64,000 bases of DNA from Cyathus striatus (taxonomy: Eukaryota; Basidiomycota; Agaricomycetes; Agaricales; Nidulariaceae): assembly GCA_025738555.1 (NCBI GenBank), contig JAOVFP010000016.1:1-64000 (forward strand), in the 5' to 3' direction. This document shows, one piece after another, positions 12,109-23,820 of the stretch. Each line of letters starts with the position of its first letter. The stretch's first letter is position 1. The notes beneath the pieces were generated by a model. That model was not told where the DNA came from, did not search any database, and saw only the letters and a list, made by a program, of their open reading frames with translations. Made by a program: the position numbers and the translations under genes.

Positions 12109-13869
12109 TCAATGAGCTACAGAAAACTTATACGTCGAGCTCCATTCGAAATTACGCCCAGGATAATCTATCATAACACGCGTCAGCTGAGAAACCGCGA
12201 AGGGTGGAAATAGAACTTACAGATTTGATCCACACCCCATTCGGGATTATGAACGGCGTCTAGGTATCCTTCTTGTTCAATTGCTACTGCAGACCAACTT
12301 GTATAATTGAGCTTAGGGCCTCCGTGGACGACTTTGCGAGGGAGATCCAACCAGTACGCTGTGTAGACTTGAACAGCCGGTTGATTTGATGATATGTCAA
12401 CTCTATTGGCATATTTAGAATGATATAACACGTGGATAGACATCTACCAGCAGTTTCAGCACGCACCTGATACCAGAAACATCACTCCAGAGGGAGGTCT
12501 TGGTACCAGTGAATGTTGGTTCGTCATATATCCACGCATGATCATACCCACGACATCCTAGGTCCCATATCAATATCATTTACTGTAAGTCGTAGAATGA
12601 ACAAAAAATCAAACCTGGACCGCACAAATCTACAGTTTCGTTCCACCGCGCCCCAATAGTCTGTTCCTTCCTGAAATCAAACACCGTACCAGTGACATTT
12701 ATAAACTCCCCTGTAGGAATAGCATTCCCATCAAGTGCAAGAACGCGCGAGCCCGAAACTTGAAGATGGTGCCCTAGCACATCAGTCTGTCCATCTTGAA
12801 AAGCGTCAAGATTCCTGTGTATCAAATTTAAATTCAAAACAGCATTCTTTCGCGTAAAATGACAAAAGAAAGATAGGTACCAGTAGATATGCTGCGTGAG
12901 CATGATAGGGGTCTATGTATATTGATATGTAAGTGCGTCTGTGAGCAGAAACCCACAAACGTACCTTCTGCGTGGCGGTAGCATGCACCGACGTCTTCAG
13001 CGTACCGCCATTGGATACGGTATGCGTAGCCTGCGGACCCGTAATCACAATCAAGGTCCCAACAAGCAGATGATTCAAAAGCACGAGACTCACGTATGCG
13101 GTGACATTCCCCGGGAACCCTTCATCTGCAGCGTCCAAGTGCTTGTAGGTTACACTGGTCGGCGTACGCGATACAATAGTCCAGTTTCGTCTGTCCCATC
13201 CGTATATTCCACCATGCAGCGTGACCTAGCGAAGGATTCTTGTCAACTCTTCGCGCTCGGCCCCAAGATGCATACTTACTTGGCCTGTGTAGGCATGCGT
13301 GAAAAGGGCTATCAGCCACTGCGTGGTACACATCACTCACCGTTATGATCATTCGTTGGGATGTGATATACGTTTGGATCATTAGGGGGATCATCCTTTC
13401 TTATAGGAATAGAAAACGTTCCTAACAAGTAAATTTAGTCAACCACGTGGAAGGTAGTGATCATCATAATACCATTTTTCAGACGGTTGGCGTATCGCCC
13501 AACTATGGGGTTGAACACCGGGTGGTTTGGGTCTGTCAAGAGATTTGTCTGAGAAATAGCACATGACGTGAATCATTGGTTTGTGATAACGAAGAGTGAA
13601 GAAGTACATTGTTATCATATCCTAGCACAATATCTCGTGCAATACCGAACTTGTCTTTCACCCACAGTTCAGTGAGCGTCGCACCAATCGATACGAATTT
13701 AGCGCTAATTGATCCATCCGGAGCTTTGATTTCAGTTACATCGAAAGGCTTTATACACTCATCAAGACCAAGCTGAGGGTGAAATCGAACCACGTACCCA
13801 ATCAGGAGCGTTATTAGCAGACGTGAGGACCGTCATGGCAGCAAGAACAAAAGAAATGATAGTACGCAT
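12109..13869 (-). CDS. Secreted aldose 1-epimerase (galactose mutarotase family)
   Basis: Likely interconverts the anomers of aldoses such as galactose or glucose; predicted to be extracellular. Start MRTIISFVLAAMTVLTSA (signal peptide) at 13869, complete through to VAH and a stop at 12109. Family motifs in order across exons: EIKAPDGSISAKFVSIGATL, WVKDKFGIARDIVLGYD, GRYANRLKNG, VYHIPTNDHNG, VTLHGGIYGWDRRNW, YKHLDAADEGFPGNVTAY, NLDAFQDGQTDVLGHH, GTVFDFRKEQTIGARWN, DISSNQPAVQVYTAYWLD and VAIEQEGYLDAVHNPEWGV. The Glu of the last motif is the expected catalytic base; the His of LHGG is in the expected place. Introns are short GT-AG and keep the frame. The length fits secreted fungal mutarotases. 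No other sugar-utilisation gene is adjacent. Confidence 0.93.
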
Positions 13870-14730
13870 CGCGGGCGGGGCAGTCTCTTGTACTGTACTT
13901 CCTCGCTTAGGAATGCTCCTGGACCTTATATACCACATGGACGACGGTCTACACGGAACCGAGAAGAAAGGTAAACTCTCTTTCGTGCATACGGAAATAA
14001 AGTCAGTTGATCACAAATATCGAAACGAATATCCGGTGTATCCGTGTTTCACCGCAAATCTGCATTACGGAGACAGTTATTGAAGGAGAAAGAGTATGGG
14101 GTAGAGTATCACGAGATAACTCTGTCATGCCAATTTCCAAAAGATACGCAAGATTACTGGTCGAGATTGAATTAGCGGCTTATTCTCGCCCATTATCGGA
14201 TGTCTGGATAGTATCATTAGAACGATGACGAAATAACCCAGGACTAGTTTATAAGAATCTCGCGTGCGTGGGGATCGGAGAAGTATTAATCGCACAAGGT
14301 TGGGGAATTTCGAACTTGGAGGTTAGTTGAATGCTTTCGAAAGCTTCCACCTTGCTTCCGCCATCGTCGACCGTGGGTTAATTCGGATGAACAACTGTAA
14401 AGTTCTTACTAATCAAAATTCCCTGTCATGTGGCGATGTCACGCGTCTACGCGACGCGCGTTGTACCGTTACCGAACCCGAAAGTCGCAACTACCACCGC
14501 TCTGACGTCTTTCCCGACATCCACACAAGCTATCGATCCAAAACCCCAGCTACAGACTCGACAAAATACAAACCCACCAATATAATACTTTAATTTAACA
14601 ACATTTCATTTCACAAAGAGTAACAGTAGTCACAGCCACCTCAACGCCTCATGGCGCAATCGCAGGCCACCATGTGCTTCGCAGCTATCTCCAGTAGCCT
14701 CCAGAACGATCACCATATGATACAACAAAG
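13870..14730. other. Divergent promoter region, no gene seen
   Basis: Separates the epimerase start (minus) from the next plus-strand gene, so it should hold two divergent promoters. Frames at 14007-14228 and 14327-14593 have no recognisable features. Confidence 0.45.
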
Positions 14731-15492
14731 GTGTTATCATCATCAACATTGTCAAAACCATCTCTTTGTACCTTTGTTCCTCTACACCTCAACGAAATAG
14801 GCTACAAGCAGATGACCATATCCCTCCGCCCTCTAATCATCTCCACCCTCTGCGGCGCACTCATTCTCTACCTATACCAACAACACCACCTCTTATCCTT
14901 CTTTCCACCCACATCACCAATGTCTTACTCTGAATCACCACTATCAGGCTACCTATCCCGCAGCACGCCACTCTCACCCACCACCTCCCTCACTCGCGAA
15001 AACATCAAACTCGCAATCCTCCACAACGCACCTGTAGAAACCGAAGGATTCACCCTAGCCCTTTTCGCGCCTGACATCGCAGTAACATACCACGGTACAA
15101 TCGTGCAATTACAGCCACAAGACTTCAGTGGCATCCTCGATCTCGCATCGCATACATCCACTCTCCCGACCCCTTCAACGTTTTTCAACGCCTGGGTGAT
15201 CAACCAAGCCCGCACAAGTCAACCTATCGATCGCGTTCTGGTCCCTCTCGGTACTCTCTCTAAAGAGCCCAAGTACGAGTATAAGGATGAGTACAGGGAG
15301 GTTAGCGTTCGTGGTTACGAGCAAGGGAAGACGGAGTTGAAAGAGGAGGTCGGGGGGCTCAAAGAACTACCTGGTGTGCTTGACGAACTTGTGGGGCTGG
15401 CGCTCGAGGCGCGTGAGGAGGAGGAGGGAGAAGGAAAGGACGAAGACGTCGTGCGGCGGGTGAAGAATGTTTTAGGCCACGTCTATCCCTAG
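14731..15492 (+). CDS. Hypothetical single-pass membrane-anchored protein
   Basis: Not recognised. Intronless frame of 253 codons; an internal ATG at 14812 gives a 226-residue protein beginning MTISLRPLIISTLCGALILY, a good signal anchor, and is the likelier start. After the hydrophobic segment (about residues 7-25 from that start) comes a Ser/Thr/Pro-rich stretch, then a mixed region with FTLALFAPDIAVTYHGTIVQ and WVINQARTSQPIDRVLVPLG, and finally a very acidic Glu-rich C-terminus. The strong codon bias and the anchor support a real gene. Probably membrane-bound with a soluble C-terminal domain; no function is proposed. Confidence 0.6.
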   Translation: MLSSSTLSKPSLCTFVPLHLNEIGYKQMTISLRPLIISTLCGALILYLYQQHHLLSFFPPTSPMSYSESPLSGYLSRSTPLSPTTSLTRENIKLAILHNAPVETEGFTLALFAPDIAVTYHGTIVQLQPQDFSGILDLASHTSTLPTPSTFFNAWVINQARTSQPIDRVLVPLGTLSKEPKYEYKDEYREVSVRGYEQGKTELKEEVGGLKELPGVLDELVGLALEAREEEEGEGKDEDVVRRVKNVLGHVYP

Positions 15493-15589
15493 GAGACTGC
15501 GGATACTGTGTAAGTGGTCCTTACATTTTGATGAGGTGTTCGGTGCTGATGTATCTCTCTGTGATAATAGTCTGATCTCTGCGACCATT

Positions 15590-16970
15590 GTATAACAGCG
15601 TTACAAAATGAAATGATTATCTCCAGTTCTTTACTTGTGATTCTTGAATCTTACTTTCTCTTTCCTGATTTGCGTAAGTATACGAATCGACTGGTAAGTG
15701 ATAACCACGATGTCAATTTGTTGACCGTTGCTGATATGATCTATACTACATAGCTGATCTTAGCCCAAGCTCTCGCTACCATCGATGTGTACTAGATGAT
15801 GTGCGCTGTGTACGGCGCCCTATTACGCTCCGCACAACAGATCGCTTTGTTTACAACTTCGTATTCAGCGCTGCGAAATGTTATCCCAAACTTATTCCAG
15901 TTCGTTGTCAACAGTTGGTATGATAGGTGAAGTAACCATATATTTGTTGCCCTTTCAGACGTCTCTATTGCTAATGTTAACAACGATCGAACTTAAGGTT
16001 TATCCTTTCAACAAACGTCACTCACTAAATAACTTCATTCATTCCCTCCGGATCTCTCCGTCTATTACTTGGGCTAAGTTCTCTTAATCCCATCCTATAT
16101 GAGCGATAGTGGCCGGACAGTTCGACATATGTACTTATCACTTGTTATTTGTTGCTCTTTCAGACGTGTCTATTGCAAACGTTAACAACGATTGAAGGCT
16201 TATCCTTTCAACAAACTTTAGTTACTGTAACTAAATAACTTCATTCGTTGCTTCTGGATCTCTCCGTCCATCACTTGTGCTAGGTTCTCTGTATCCTATC
16301 CTATATGAGCGATAGTGGCTGGACAGTACGACACACCGCGTAAGTCGTGTGATATTCTTACTACCGCAATAGCCTGACATCGTGGACTATACAGATGACT
16401 TGTCTCTCTAACCCAGCGCTACAAATGAAGTGGTTATTTGAATTTGTATACCTGTGATTCATGAATCTTATTGTCTCCTGCCTGAGTTGCATTCACGACC
16501 TTGTCTGCTCAATCGTGAATCCGTCCCATGTAATAGTTGCCATCGATGTGCACTAGACGACGTACGACGTGTATAATGTAAGTGATATTCTCACAGCCAA
16601 TTTGATCGTCTCTTACGCTCTATAGTACAGATCGCTTTTGCATTCCACTCCCTCGCGCTCTTCATTCCATTTAGTAGTCAGTACTTGGAATGTTAAGAGA
16701 ACCCCGCGTAAGCGATATCCTGTTACCCTTTCAGATGTGCCGTTGCTAATGTTAATGAGTATTGAAGGTCTACCTATATAAGAACGAAAGTCGCTCAGTG
16801 GATAATTTTATCCTTACCTTCCGGATCCCTCCATCTATCACTCGGGCTACGTTCGCCTTTTTCTACATGAGCCATCGTGACTAGATGCTAATACGACATA
16901 CCGTGTGAGTGATGTGATATCCTTGCGACTGAAATAACCTGACATTGTAGACTATACTAGATATATGTCT
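15590..16970. repeat. Degenerate direct repeats, two interleaved unit types
   Basis: Two sequence blocks recur in diverged copies. Block A (about 15597-15850 and 16415-16650) shares ATCGATGTG-ACTAGA-GA and CAGATCGCTTT. Block B (about 15940-16130, 16140-16330 and 16710-16960) shares GTTAACAACGAT, TTATCCTTTCAACAAAC and CTATATGAGCGATAGTGG in its first two copies, weaker in the third. Order is A-B-B-A-B. Copies differ by many substitutions and small indels, so the duplication is old. No coding frame is preserved across copies. Confidence 0.75.
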
Positions 16971-19385
16971 TATCTCTATGACCTTGTGTAGTATGCACTC
17001 TGTCTATTGAACCATTTCTCAACCCAATTTGACAATTTATGATACTATCTATCTGCTCCACTTGGATGCTCTTCAGTAGCTGGTGAACTTTACCACTCCA
17101 CTACACGTTGGTTTCTTACTCGAACATCTTTAACCGGGGTCCGTATATAGGCCCGAGATGTCAATTTGAAGCGTACTTGCATCGTTGCATCGTTGCATCT
17201 TACGTATCCGAAGGGCCGATTTCATGAGAACTTTGCAAGCAACAATATCGCCCGCTAAGTCCTCGTAGGCCTCGTTCATGGTTGGCGCCATACTTAAATA
17301 GTTCTTACTAGATTTATCTGAGACGTTGCGTTGTCGCATCTGTGGTCCTTAACCTGTTGGTACAGCTGCAGTAAAATGTAGTATGTATCATCGTCGTGCT
17401 TCGGTTTAGATCTGGTCGCAGCGTGGAACATTCCATAGACCTCATAATTGTAATCCGAGTATACTTTTTGTCAGAAGACCACACATTATTCATGCCATCG
17501 TGGCGATATACTTATAGATAAATCATAACGCGGAGTACAGCCCTGTACAGCCAAAATCATACGGGGTCTGGTTTTTAGATATGATTGGTCGAGAACATCC
17601 CTGGCGCCTATATAAGCGCTCAACGCTCAACCCTCGCTATCAATATCAGATCCTCTTTGAACGGATGAGAATATAGCACTTACTTTTAACCATGCTATTG
17701 AGTGGTATTGATCGCCGCGGACCCATTTACAGATTCCGCAAGCCATGCTCATTAGTGTCACTGTAGTGTCTACCGTGGTGGTTTGATCAAGAGCTACTAC
17801 GTACATACTTCATTCATTAGGCTACTCCACCGAGCTTAGCGAAAACAATGTTGCACATAGAAACATTGCTTCTCCCGTTGCTTCCCCCAGAGATACTACG
17901 AACAGCACAGCTGTTTGATACCAGGTTTCTTTAATTATCCTATACGGTACGTACCCTCTATACACTTTCGCCACTACTAAGCCATCTTGATAGCCATTTC
18001 CGCGTTTGGGAACGCTATGCTTCTTGCTACCGGAAATCCAGGTCCCCGCACTACATTATTAGAAGGCAGTGGTTCATCAGTAAGTCGAGTTACACGATAT
18101 CAATGTAATAATTAAAGCAGCGCATCACAACGATTCGACGTACCAGTACGATTATATTCAAAGCATCTGAATCATTTGGCCAGAAACGTTGTGGATAAGG
18201 CCTAACGCTACATGTGGCAATCAATGGCTACAGTAAAGCTGATGGATGGCGATGTCCTATCTAGTACTTCTTTCAAATATGGTGGACACACTCGTCAGTG
18301 GCAAGCGCTCAAAATAGGAATATGTAAGATACGTTTCGTCCATGTGGCTGTCTACTCCATGGATATATGAAGTCGGTCCCGCTAACACGTCAGTTAACCG
18401 AGGCTGAGGTTGCTTGATGCCTCTCCGGGGTGTCCTGTGGGCGCAACCAGCGCATCAGCGCGGGTTGTAATTGAGGCCGTGAGTTGCTAAATTTGATCCG
18501 CTTGTTGATGTAACATGATGTATCCATCGTTCAAAATATGCATGAATAGAAAATGGTAAAGTCTCCATTGATCTCTTGTTGAATTTACATACATTCGCTG
18601 AGCCATCACCCTCATAGCAGCCTCATGTAGGACTCATGTTCAAAGGGCGGCCATAGCTTGTGATGTACGTATCTATGAGCAAACGAAGGCGCCCGTAGAT
18701 CATTCATACTTCCAAATCGGCAAAGCAACAATCTCTCACCAAACATCGCAGTCAACCTTTCACCACATTACTTCCCTGCTGTTTTGTCTCATGTCATTCC
18801 GTGCGCGCCCAGGTTTATGCCGCCTCTGATCCTTTTAGCCCTGTGATCCAGACCGATTTCTCCTGTGGACCCACTAAATGACTGAAATCGTGCGTGGCTG
18901 GACAAATTCGGTTACAATACATCTTGTTTCTTTATCAGTCATTTCAACAATGTTTTCGTCTGCAAATCATACAATGAGTATCAAAATAAAGTAACATTGC
19001 TAGAGTTTTTGTGATATATCAGGTTCGTCTACTTTGATGCTTGAAACTCTCTCCATCATTGCAGCTTCATTTTTAGCTTATTCCTGCCTGCACCGCTACA
19101 TGTATCGCAATGAATCATGATCATCCTACTTTCTCCTACCAGATCTAGTGTTATGCGGGTAGCCAAGGGTTTGGCCATCTTTGATGAGACATGGTGCGTG
19201 ACAATGGTGACAATCCAGGGACTCTATACCTCTGACTTCTAGCGAAATTGGCGTTGGTCTGGTTAGGACTGATGGGATGGTGAATAGCGTAAAAGAATAT
19301 AAAAGCAAACTCGATTCGAGCAACTCGTTGCGATCAGTTCTCCTCAGATTTAACCCCCTTCTCTCTCTCTCTCATAAACATCGTT
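16971..19385. other. 2.4-kb spacer without recognisable gene
   Basis: No family motif found on either strand. The last 300 bases contain the PLAC8 promoter: a long CT-rich run (TTCTCTCTCTCTCTC around 19360-19374) sits immediately before the start codon. A 65-codon minus frame at 19126-19323 is antisense to this and not called. Confidence 0.45.
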
Positions 19386-19951
19386 ATGTCTTACACTAAT
19401 AAGCAACCCGAAGCTACAGCTGGCATGTCTGCTTCTAGCGGGAACCGAAACGTAAAAAACCTCCCTGTGGAAGGCAATGGCAGAGAGTGGAGCAATGGCC
19501 TGTTTTCGTGCTGCGATGACTCTGGAACTTGTACGTTTGATGTGTCTTCTCGTAATTAACGAGCTAAACGACTTTCTGTAGGTATGATGGCTTGCTTCTG
19601 CCCGTGCGTTGTGCATTCCCAAGTGAAGCACCGTTACGAGCACCTCGAGTCCAAGGGTTATCCCGACCCCGAACACGGCGGAGGCTTCTGTGGAGGTGAC
19701 TGTATGGCGCACGCCTGCCTTACATACTGTGGTATTGGCTTCTTCCTTCAGGTTTGTCCGCTTTACAATATTTTTCTTCCTTTAATTCATTGTATGTTTC
19801 TCAGGCCTTCACTCGTGGTAACATTCGTAAGCGCTACAACATCAAGGGTGGATTCTTAGGAGATTGCTGTGCATCCTTGTGGTGTACGCCTTGCGAGTTG
19901 ACCCAGGCTGCTCAGGAGCTGGAGTTGGAGGAACAGTCATACGGTCATTAG
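19386..19951 (+). CDS. PLAC8-family cysteine-rich protein (copy 1)
   Basis: Small Cys-rich protein of the PLAC8 family; fungal and plant members are linked to membrane association and metal or growth responses, but the role here is unknown. Three exons, 19386-19530, 19582-19751 and 19805-19951, joining in frame to 153 residues. Motifs: GREWSNGLFSCCDDSGTC at the exon 1/2 join, CFCPCVVHSQVKHRYEHL, GYPDPEHGG, then NIRKRYNIKGG, DCCASLWCTPCELTQ and an acidic tail. The CxC and CC clusters match the family. About 49% of residues are identical by eye in the core to the second copy at 23228, with both introns at the same positions, so the two are paralogues. Confidence 0.93.
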
Positions 19952-20288
19952 TTACGTTTCCTCGGATATTCTGGATGTCGCTGTTTTGTTATACCATTTC
20001 CTTATCGCAATTAATAATTATGCATGCAACGGAGTATATAAAGCTGCTCGTCGTAAAATCATTAATAGCTTTTATGCTGTGAAGCTGCAACATCTAGGTT
20101 TACTTCGCTTCACTTGATAAGTTTTTATCCCTAAATACATAAGAATACATATCAAAGAACGTGCATCTCTACATACTAACTTAGGAACATCGTACATATT
20201 GTCGGAAAAATCGAAATCAGCATATCTGTTCAGATAAGGTCATATCAGGCCATATCAGTCCATCAGCTGTTTGGGGGGGTTACATGGT

Positions 20289-20543
20289 TTTAGAAATCAC
20301 CCAAAAAATACTATACGAAGTATCAGTTGAATATAAGTTTGATCATCATGCGAAGCATTACCAGCAGTGTAAAAGCAAGATAGCTATGAAAATAATTATA
20401 TGAGTTTAGAAATCACCCAAAAAATACTATACGAAGTATCAGTTGAATATAAGTTTGATCATCATGCTAAGCATTACCAACAGTGTAAAAGCAAGATAGC
20501 CACAAAAATAATTATATGGGTTTAGAAATCACCCAAAAAATAC
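20289..20543. repeat. 116-bp tandem repeat, 2.2 copies
   Basis: Units start at 20289, 20405 and 20521, each with TTTAGAAATCACCCAAAAAA; the third stops after about 23 bp. Copies 1 and 2 differ at only a few positions (GCGAAGC/GCTAAGC, CAGCAG/CAACAG), so this duplication is much younger than the 15.6-17.0 kb repeats. It lies just inside the left end of the surrounding element. Confidence 0.9.
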
Positions 20544-22563
20544 TTTCAGACTTAAAATGTATGATACAGGTGATCACATCCTTACTCCGCTGATAAGTAA
20601 TTACATCCTGGGCAAGTTGTTCTAAGGCTTAATACTGATTGTTTCTAATCACATGCATAAAATATGTTGATGATTAACTCATTACGATGGCGGACAACAG
20701 AATTTACAATTCAACAATTTATCGTCGCAAAAAGCACTCCACTACGTTACCCAAATGGTAGTACTACCACCTACTAAGAATAATGTAGCTACTAATGCAT
20801 CCCACAAGTGTAATACTGTGCTACGAAAAGGGTTAGAGATGTAGGTATGTAGCATGAAGAAAAACTTCAAGTAGGCAAGCAAAGCACTGAACATACCACA
20901 AATCTACCGTTTGTTTAAGCTCAGGGGTCGTGTTCAGACTTGGTCCAGTGGGGTAGTGAGTGTATCATACATCCGAGGAATTGCAGGCCTTTTATGCAAT
21001 TGTGGTCAGTGGCGCTGTGGAGACACTGATGCAATACTGACGTCGTAAACTCCAAACCTTGGAGTCGAGCCGGCCCGAGTGCTAAAGCTCTATAGGCATT
21101 CGTCACATGCAGTACTTCGCAAAAAATGGACTAGTTCAACAATCCTAGAATAGAGTAGTTAATAAGGTAAAGGGTAACGAAGACTTAGCTAGATTGAATT
21201 GGTGTTCTGATGTTGACACTTCCTATAGACCTTATAGCTTAGAGGGCTCAATAGGACACGCAAAGTAAAGTCAAAAAGGGAGGTGAAATTCCTCTCGAGT
21301 CCTAACTCGAGGTATATATATATGAGCAGCAATCGAAAGGGAATAGTGCACACGTGCTCTGATGTCGCCAGAGCCCAGGGAATTGGTAAAGTAAAAGAAA
21401 TTACATGAAATTGAAGGCAGAGAAAGAAATATAACAACGGAAAGAGAAATGGTAAGGTAACAGATGTATAGTAATGAAAGAGAGACCGTGTTTAAATCAC
21501 AACAAATGAACAAAACAGCCTACCACTCCCAGTACTCATCGAACTAATGCACAACGACAGTGACTCTCTCTTGACGTTACCACTGAACGCACGACATTGG
21601 AGATGACAGTAGGCTACTCTCCCCAAAGTAGCGGTGCAATGGACTAGGCTCCACGCTCGACAATGTGTGGTTGGTGGCGGGGTGCTCAGTCATCAGACAG
21701 CGGCAGTCAGAACATCAGAAATGGAAGAGAGAGAATCAAAGTCTAGACAGTATCGTATCGGAAAAACAAGGGTGACGATAAAGAATAAGGAAAAGAAAAA
21801 AAGAGTGATCAAGAATAAATTGAAATGAATACGAACGGAATATAATTATCCCCATGCCTCGACCCAACTCCCTGTCCTTCCACCAATTGGAGCATAGCAC
21901 GACGACGGTAAAAACCCAGTCACCGTGTCTCTGCAGTGGAATCACCGGTCTTGAGGACGAGACGATAAGCTTGAAGATGAAAGAGGGGTCTTGAAAGGGT
22001 GTAAAACCCTAAGCCCTAGCGTCTTGAGCAGTCCGAGAGGCGCATTTTGCCAAGAAGATCTGGACGTCGTCTTGCACAGTCTTGAGGCCTAGATAGCGAG
22101 AGGATAGAGGAAAAGGAAAGCAGTGAGTAAAGCAGAGGATAACCGAGATGCGTTGAGAGCATTACCGAGACGCGACAGCGTACAGGCGGAGTCACGTGGT
22201 GTTTGGCATCGGCTTCCCAATGTTTGGTTAAGCCGCGCCGCATCTCTAAGTCCACATATGAAGAAAAACAGGAAGGAATAGTAAAAGTGTGCTTGCGCAA
22301 CACTTCGTGAGGTCAAAGTAAGCTAATAAAATGAATAAAATAAGTATTAGTGTAAGTAGAAGTATTGAATAGTAAATAAAAGACAAAATAAATGAGATAG
22401 ATCGAAATATAAGTAATACACTGGGTTATAGTAGTATATGTACTATAATGACATACAAGACCCTGATATGTTCACTGAGGGTTTCCACACATTGTTCAGA
22501 CCTGATCAGCACCCTGATCAGAACCACTGCGCAGGCTTACCAGAAGTTATAACAGCATATATG

Positions 22564-22648
22564 GTTATCGGCAAAGAGTTATAAGGGATTATAAGAGGTT
22601 ATATTGTTATCCGCAAAGAGTTACCAGATGTTATAAGGTGTGATAAGT
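22564..22648. repeat. 42-bp tandem repeat near right element end
   Basis: Two units beginning GTTATCGGCAAAGAGTTA at 22564 and GTTATCCGCAAAGAGTTA at 22606, surrounded by many further TTATAAGG and TTATAA motifs up to 22765. Interpreted as a sub-terminal repeat of the 20198-22813 element. Confidence 0.7.
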
Positions 22649-23227
22649 AATGATAGGTAGCAACACCATGAATTATAAGCATTGATATTTTGTACAAGTA
22701 CATATACTCATTGACAAGCATGCTGATAAGGATACCTGCGGAATATTATAAGGAGTTATAACCCCATCAGAAGCGCAAGCACCATATCAGCTGGTTTCGA
22801 TTTTTCCGACAATCACACCCTACTCCGAAAATGGTGGAAAGCGGATTTGCCTCTACGAATGACGGTGAACAGAGAGGTTTCCATTTATGTACGGACAAAC
22901 AAATCCTCCTGTAGGCTGTGTGGGTGGGCTGAGCGGCAGTAGGCGGCGGTGCTAAAGTAGTTAGCGATAACATATCCTGATTGATTGATCAACTCCATCT
23001 CTCGTAAGGCCCACGAGTATCCAGGACGCCACGACGACCCTGATGGCTGGTGGTGCGAAACGAGCGCCGGGCGCTGAGATCTGAGACCCTGAGTTTCTCG
23101 GATTATTTCACACTATAAGTTCAAATCCAGGTCGAACGAGATCTAAACCAACCTTCTCTCCCCTCTTCCTTCTCCCTCCCATCTTTCTTTCCGTTCCATC
23201 CTTCTTTTTTCGTCCTTTGTTTCCACG

Positions 23228-23820
23228 ATGGCTTACGTTCAGACTGGGTATGTGCAACAGCCAATGGCTCAGCCTGCGATGATGATTGCTCCTGGAGGCA
23301 ACCGGAACGCGAAAAACATTCCAATGGGAAAGGACGGGAGGGAGTGGAGTCATGGGCTTTGTGATTGTGGTGACGACTGCGGGACATGTAAGTTTCTTGT
23401 TTTATCCAGTGCACTTCTAAGTTGCTCATAAACGACATATAGTCTGTTTGTCATGGTTCTTCCCATGCATCACCTACTCGAATATCAAGCACCGTTACGA
23501 GCACTTGAATGATAAGGGGTACCCCGACCCCGAGCATGGAGGTAGCTGCTGCACCAGTGACTGCTTCTTCCACGGCTGTATCACCGCCTTCTGCGGCGCT
23601 GGCTTCATCTTCCAGGTTAGTCCCCCCTATTTCACTTCGCGTTCATTCATTAATCTTTCTCTAGATGAGTAACCGTAGCAACATCCGAAGACGCTACAAC
23701 ATCAAGGGCGGTGGATGCGGTGATTGCTGCACAGCCTTATGCTGCACCCCCTGCGAACTCACACAGGAGTCGCTGGAACTTGAGCTTGAGGAGCGCTCGT
23801 TCCAGCAAGGTCACCATTGA
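23228..23820 (+). CDS. PLAC8-family cysteine-rich protein (copy 2)
   Basis: Paralogue of the gene at 19386. Exons 23228-23387, 23443-23615 and 23665-23820 join in frame to 162 residues. Starts MAYVQTGYVQQPMAQPAMMI, a Gln/Met-rich leader longer than in copy 1. Core motifs: NAKNIPMGKDGREWSHGLCD, CGTFCLSWFFPCI, NIKHRYEHLNDKGYPDPEHG, NIRRRYNIKGG, DCCTALCCTPCELTQ, then the acidic tail LELELEERSF. CPC of copy 1 is replaced by FPC here. A CT-rich tract precedes the start, as in copy 1. Same strand, both introns conserved in position: tandem duplication, with a 2.6-kb element now between the copies. Confidence 0.93.

Larger units (their letters stand above)
20198..22813. mobile_element. 2.6-kb inverted-repeat element, non-autonomous
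   Basis: ATTGTCGGAAAAATCGAAA followed by TCAGC at 20198 is matched, in reverse complement, by the segment ending at 22813 with a single mismatch over 24 bp. The interior has no transposase-like frame; it contains a 116-bp tandem repeat near the left end and a 42-bp repeat near the right end, a layout common in sub-terminal regions of TIR transposons. No convincing target-site duplication (an AT dinucleotide next to TGTCGG is the only shared flank), so the superfamily is left open. It fills almost exactly the interval between the two PLAC8 genes. Confidence 0.7.

Noticed and set aside
11703..12176. 157-codon plus-strand frame
   Set aside because: Lies in the spacer and runs antisense into the epimerase C-terminus; no domain features.
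20289..20543. Considered as a CRISPR-like array
   Set aside because: Contiguous 116-bp tandem units with no spacers, in a eukaryotic subtelomere.
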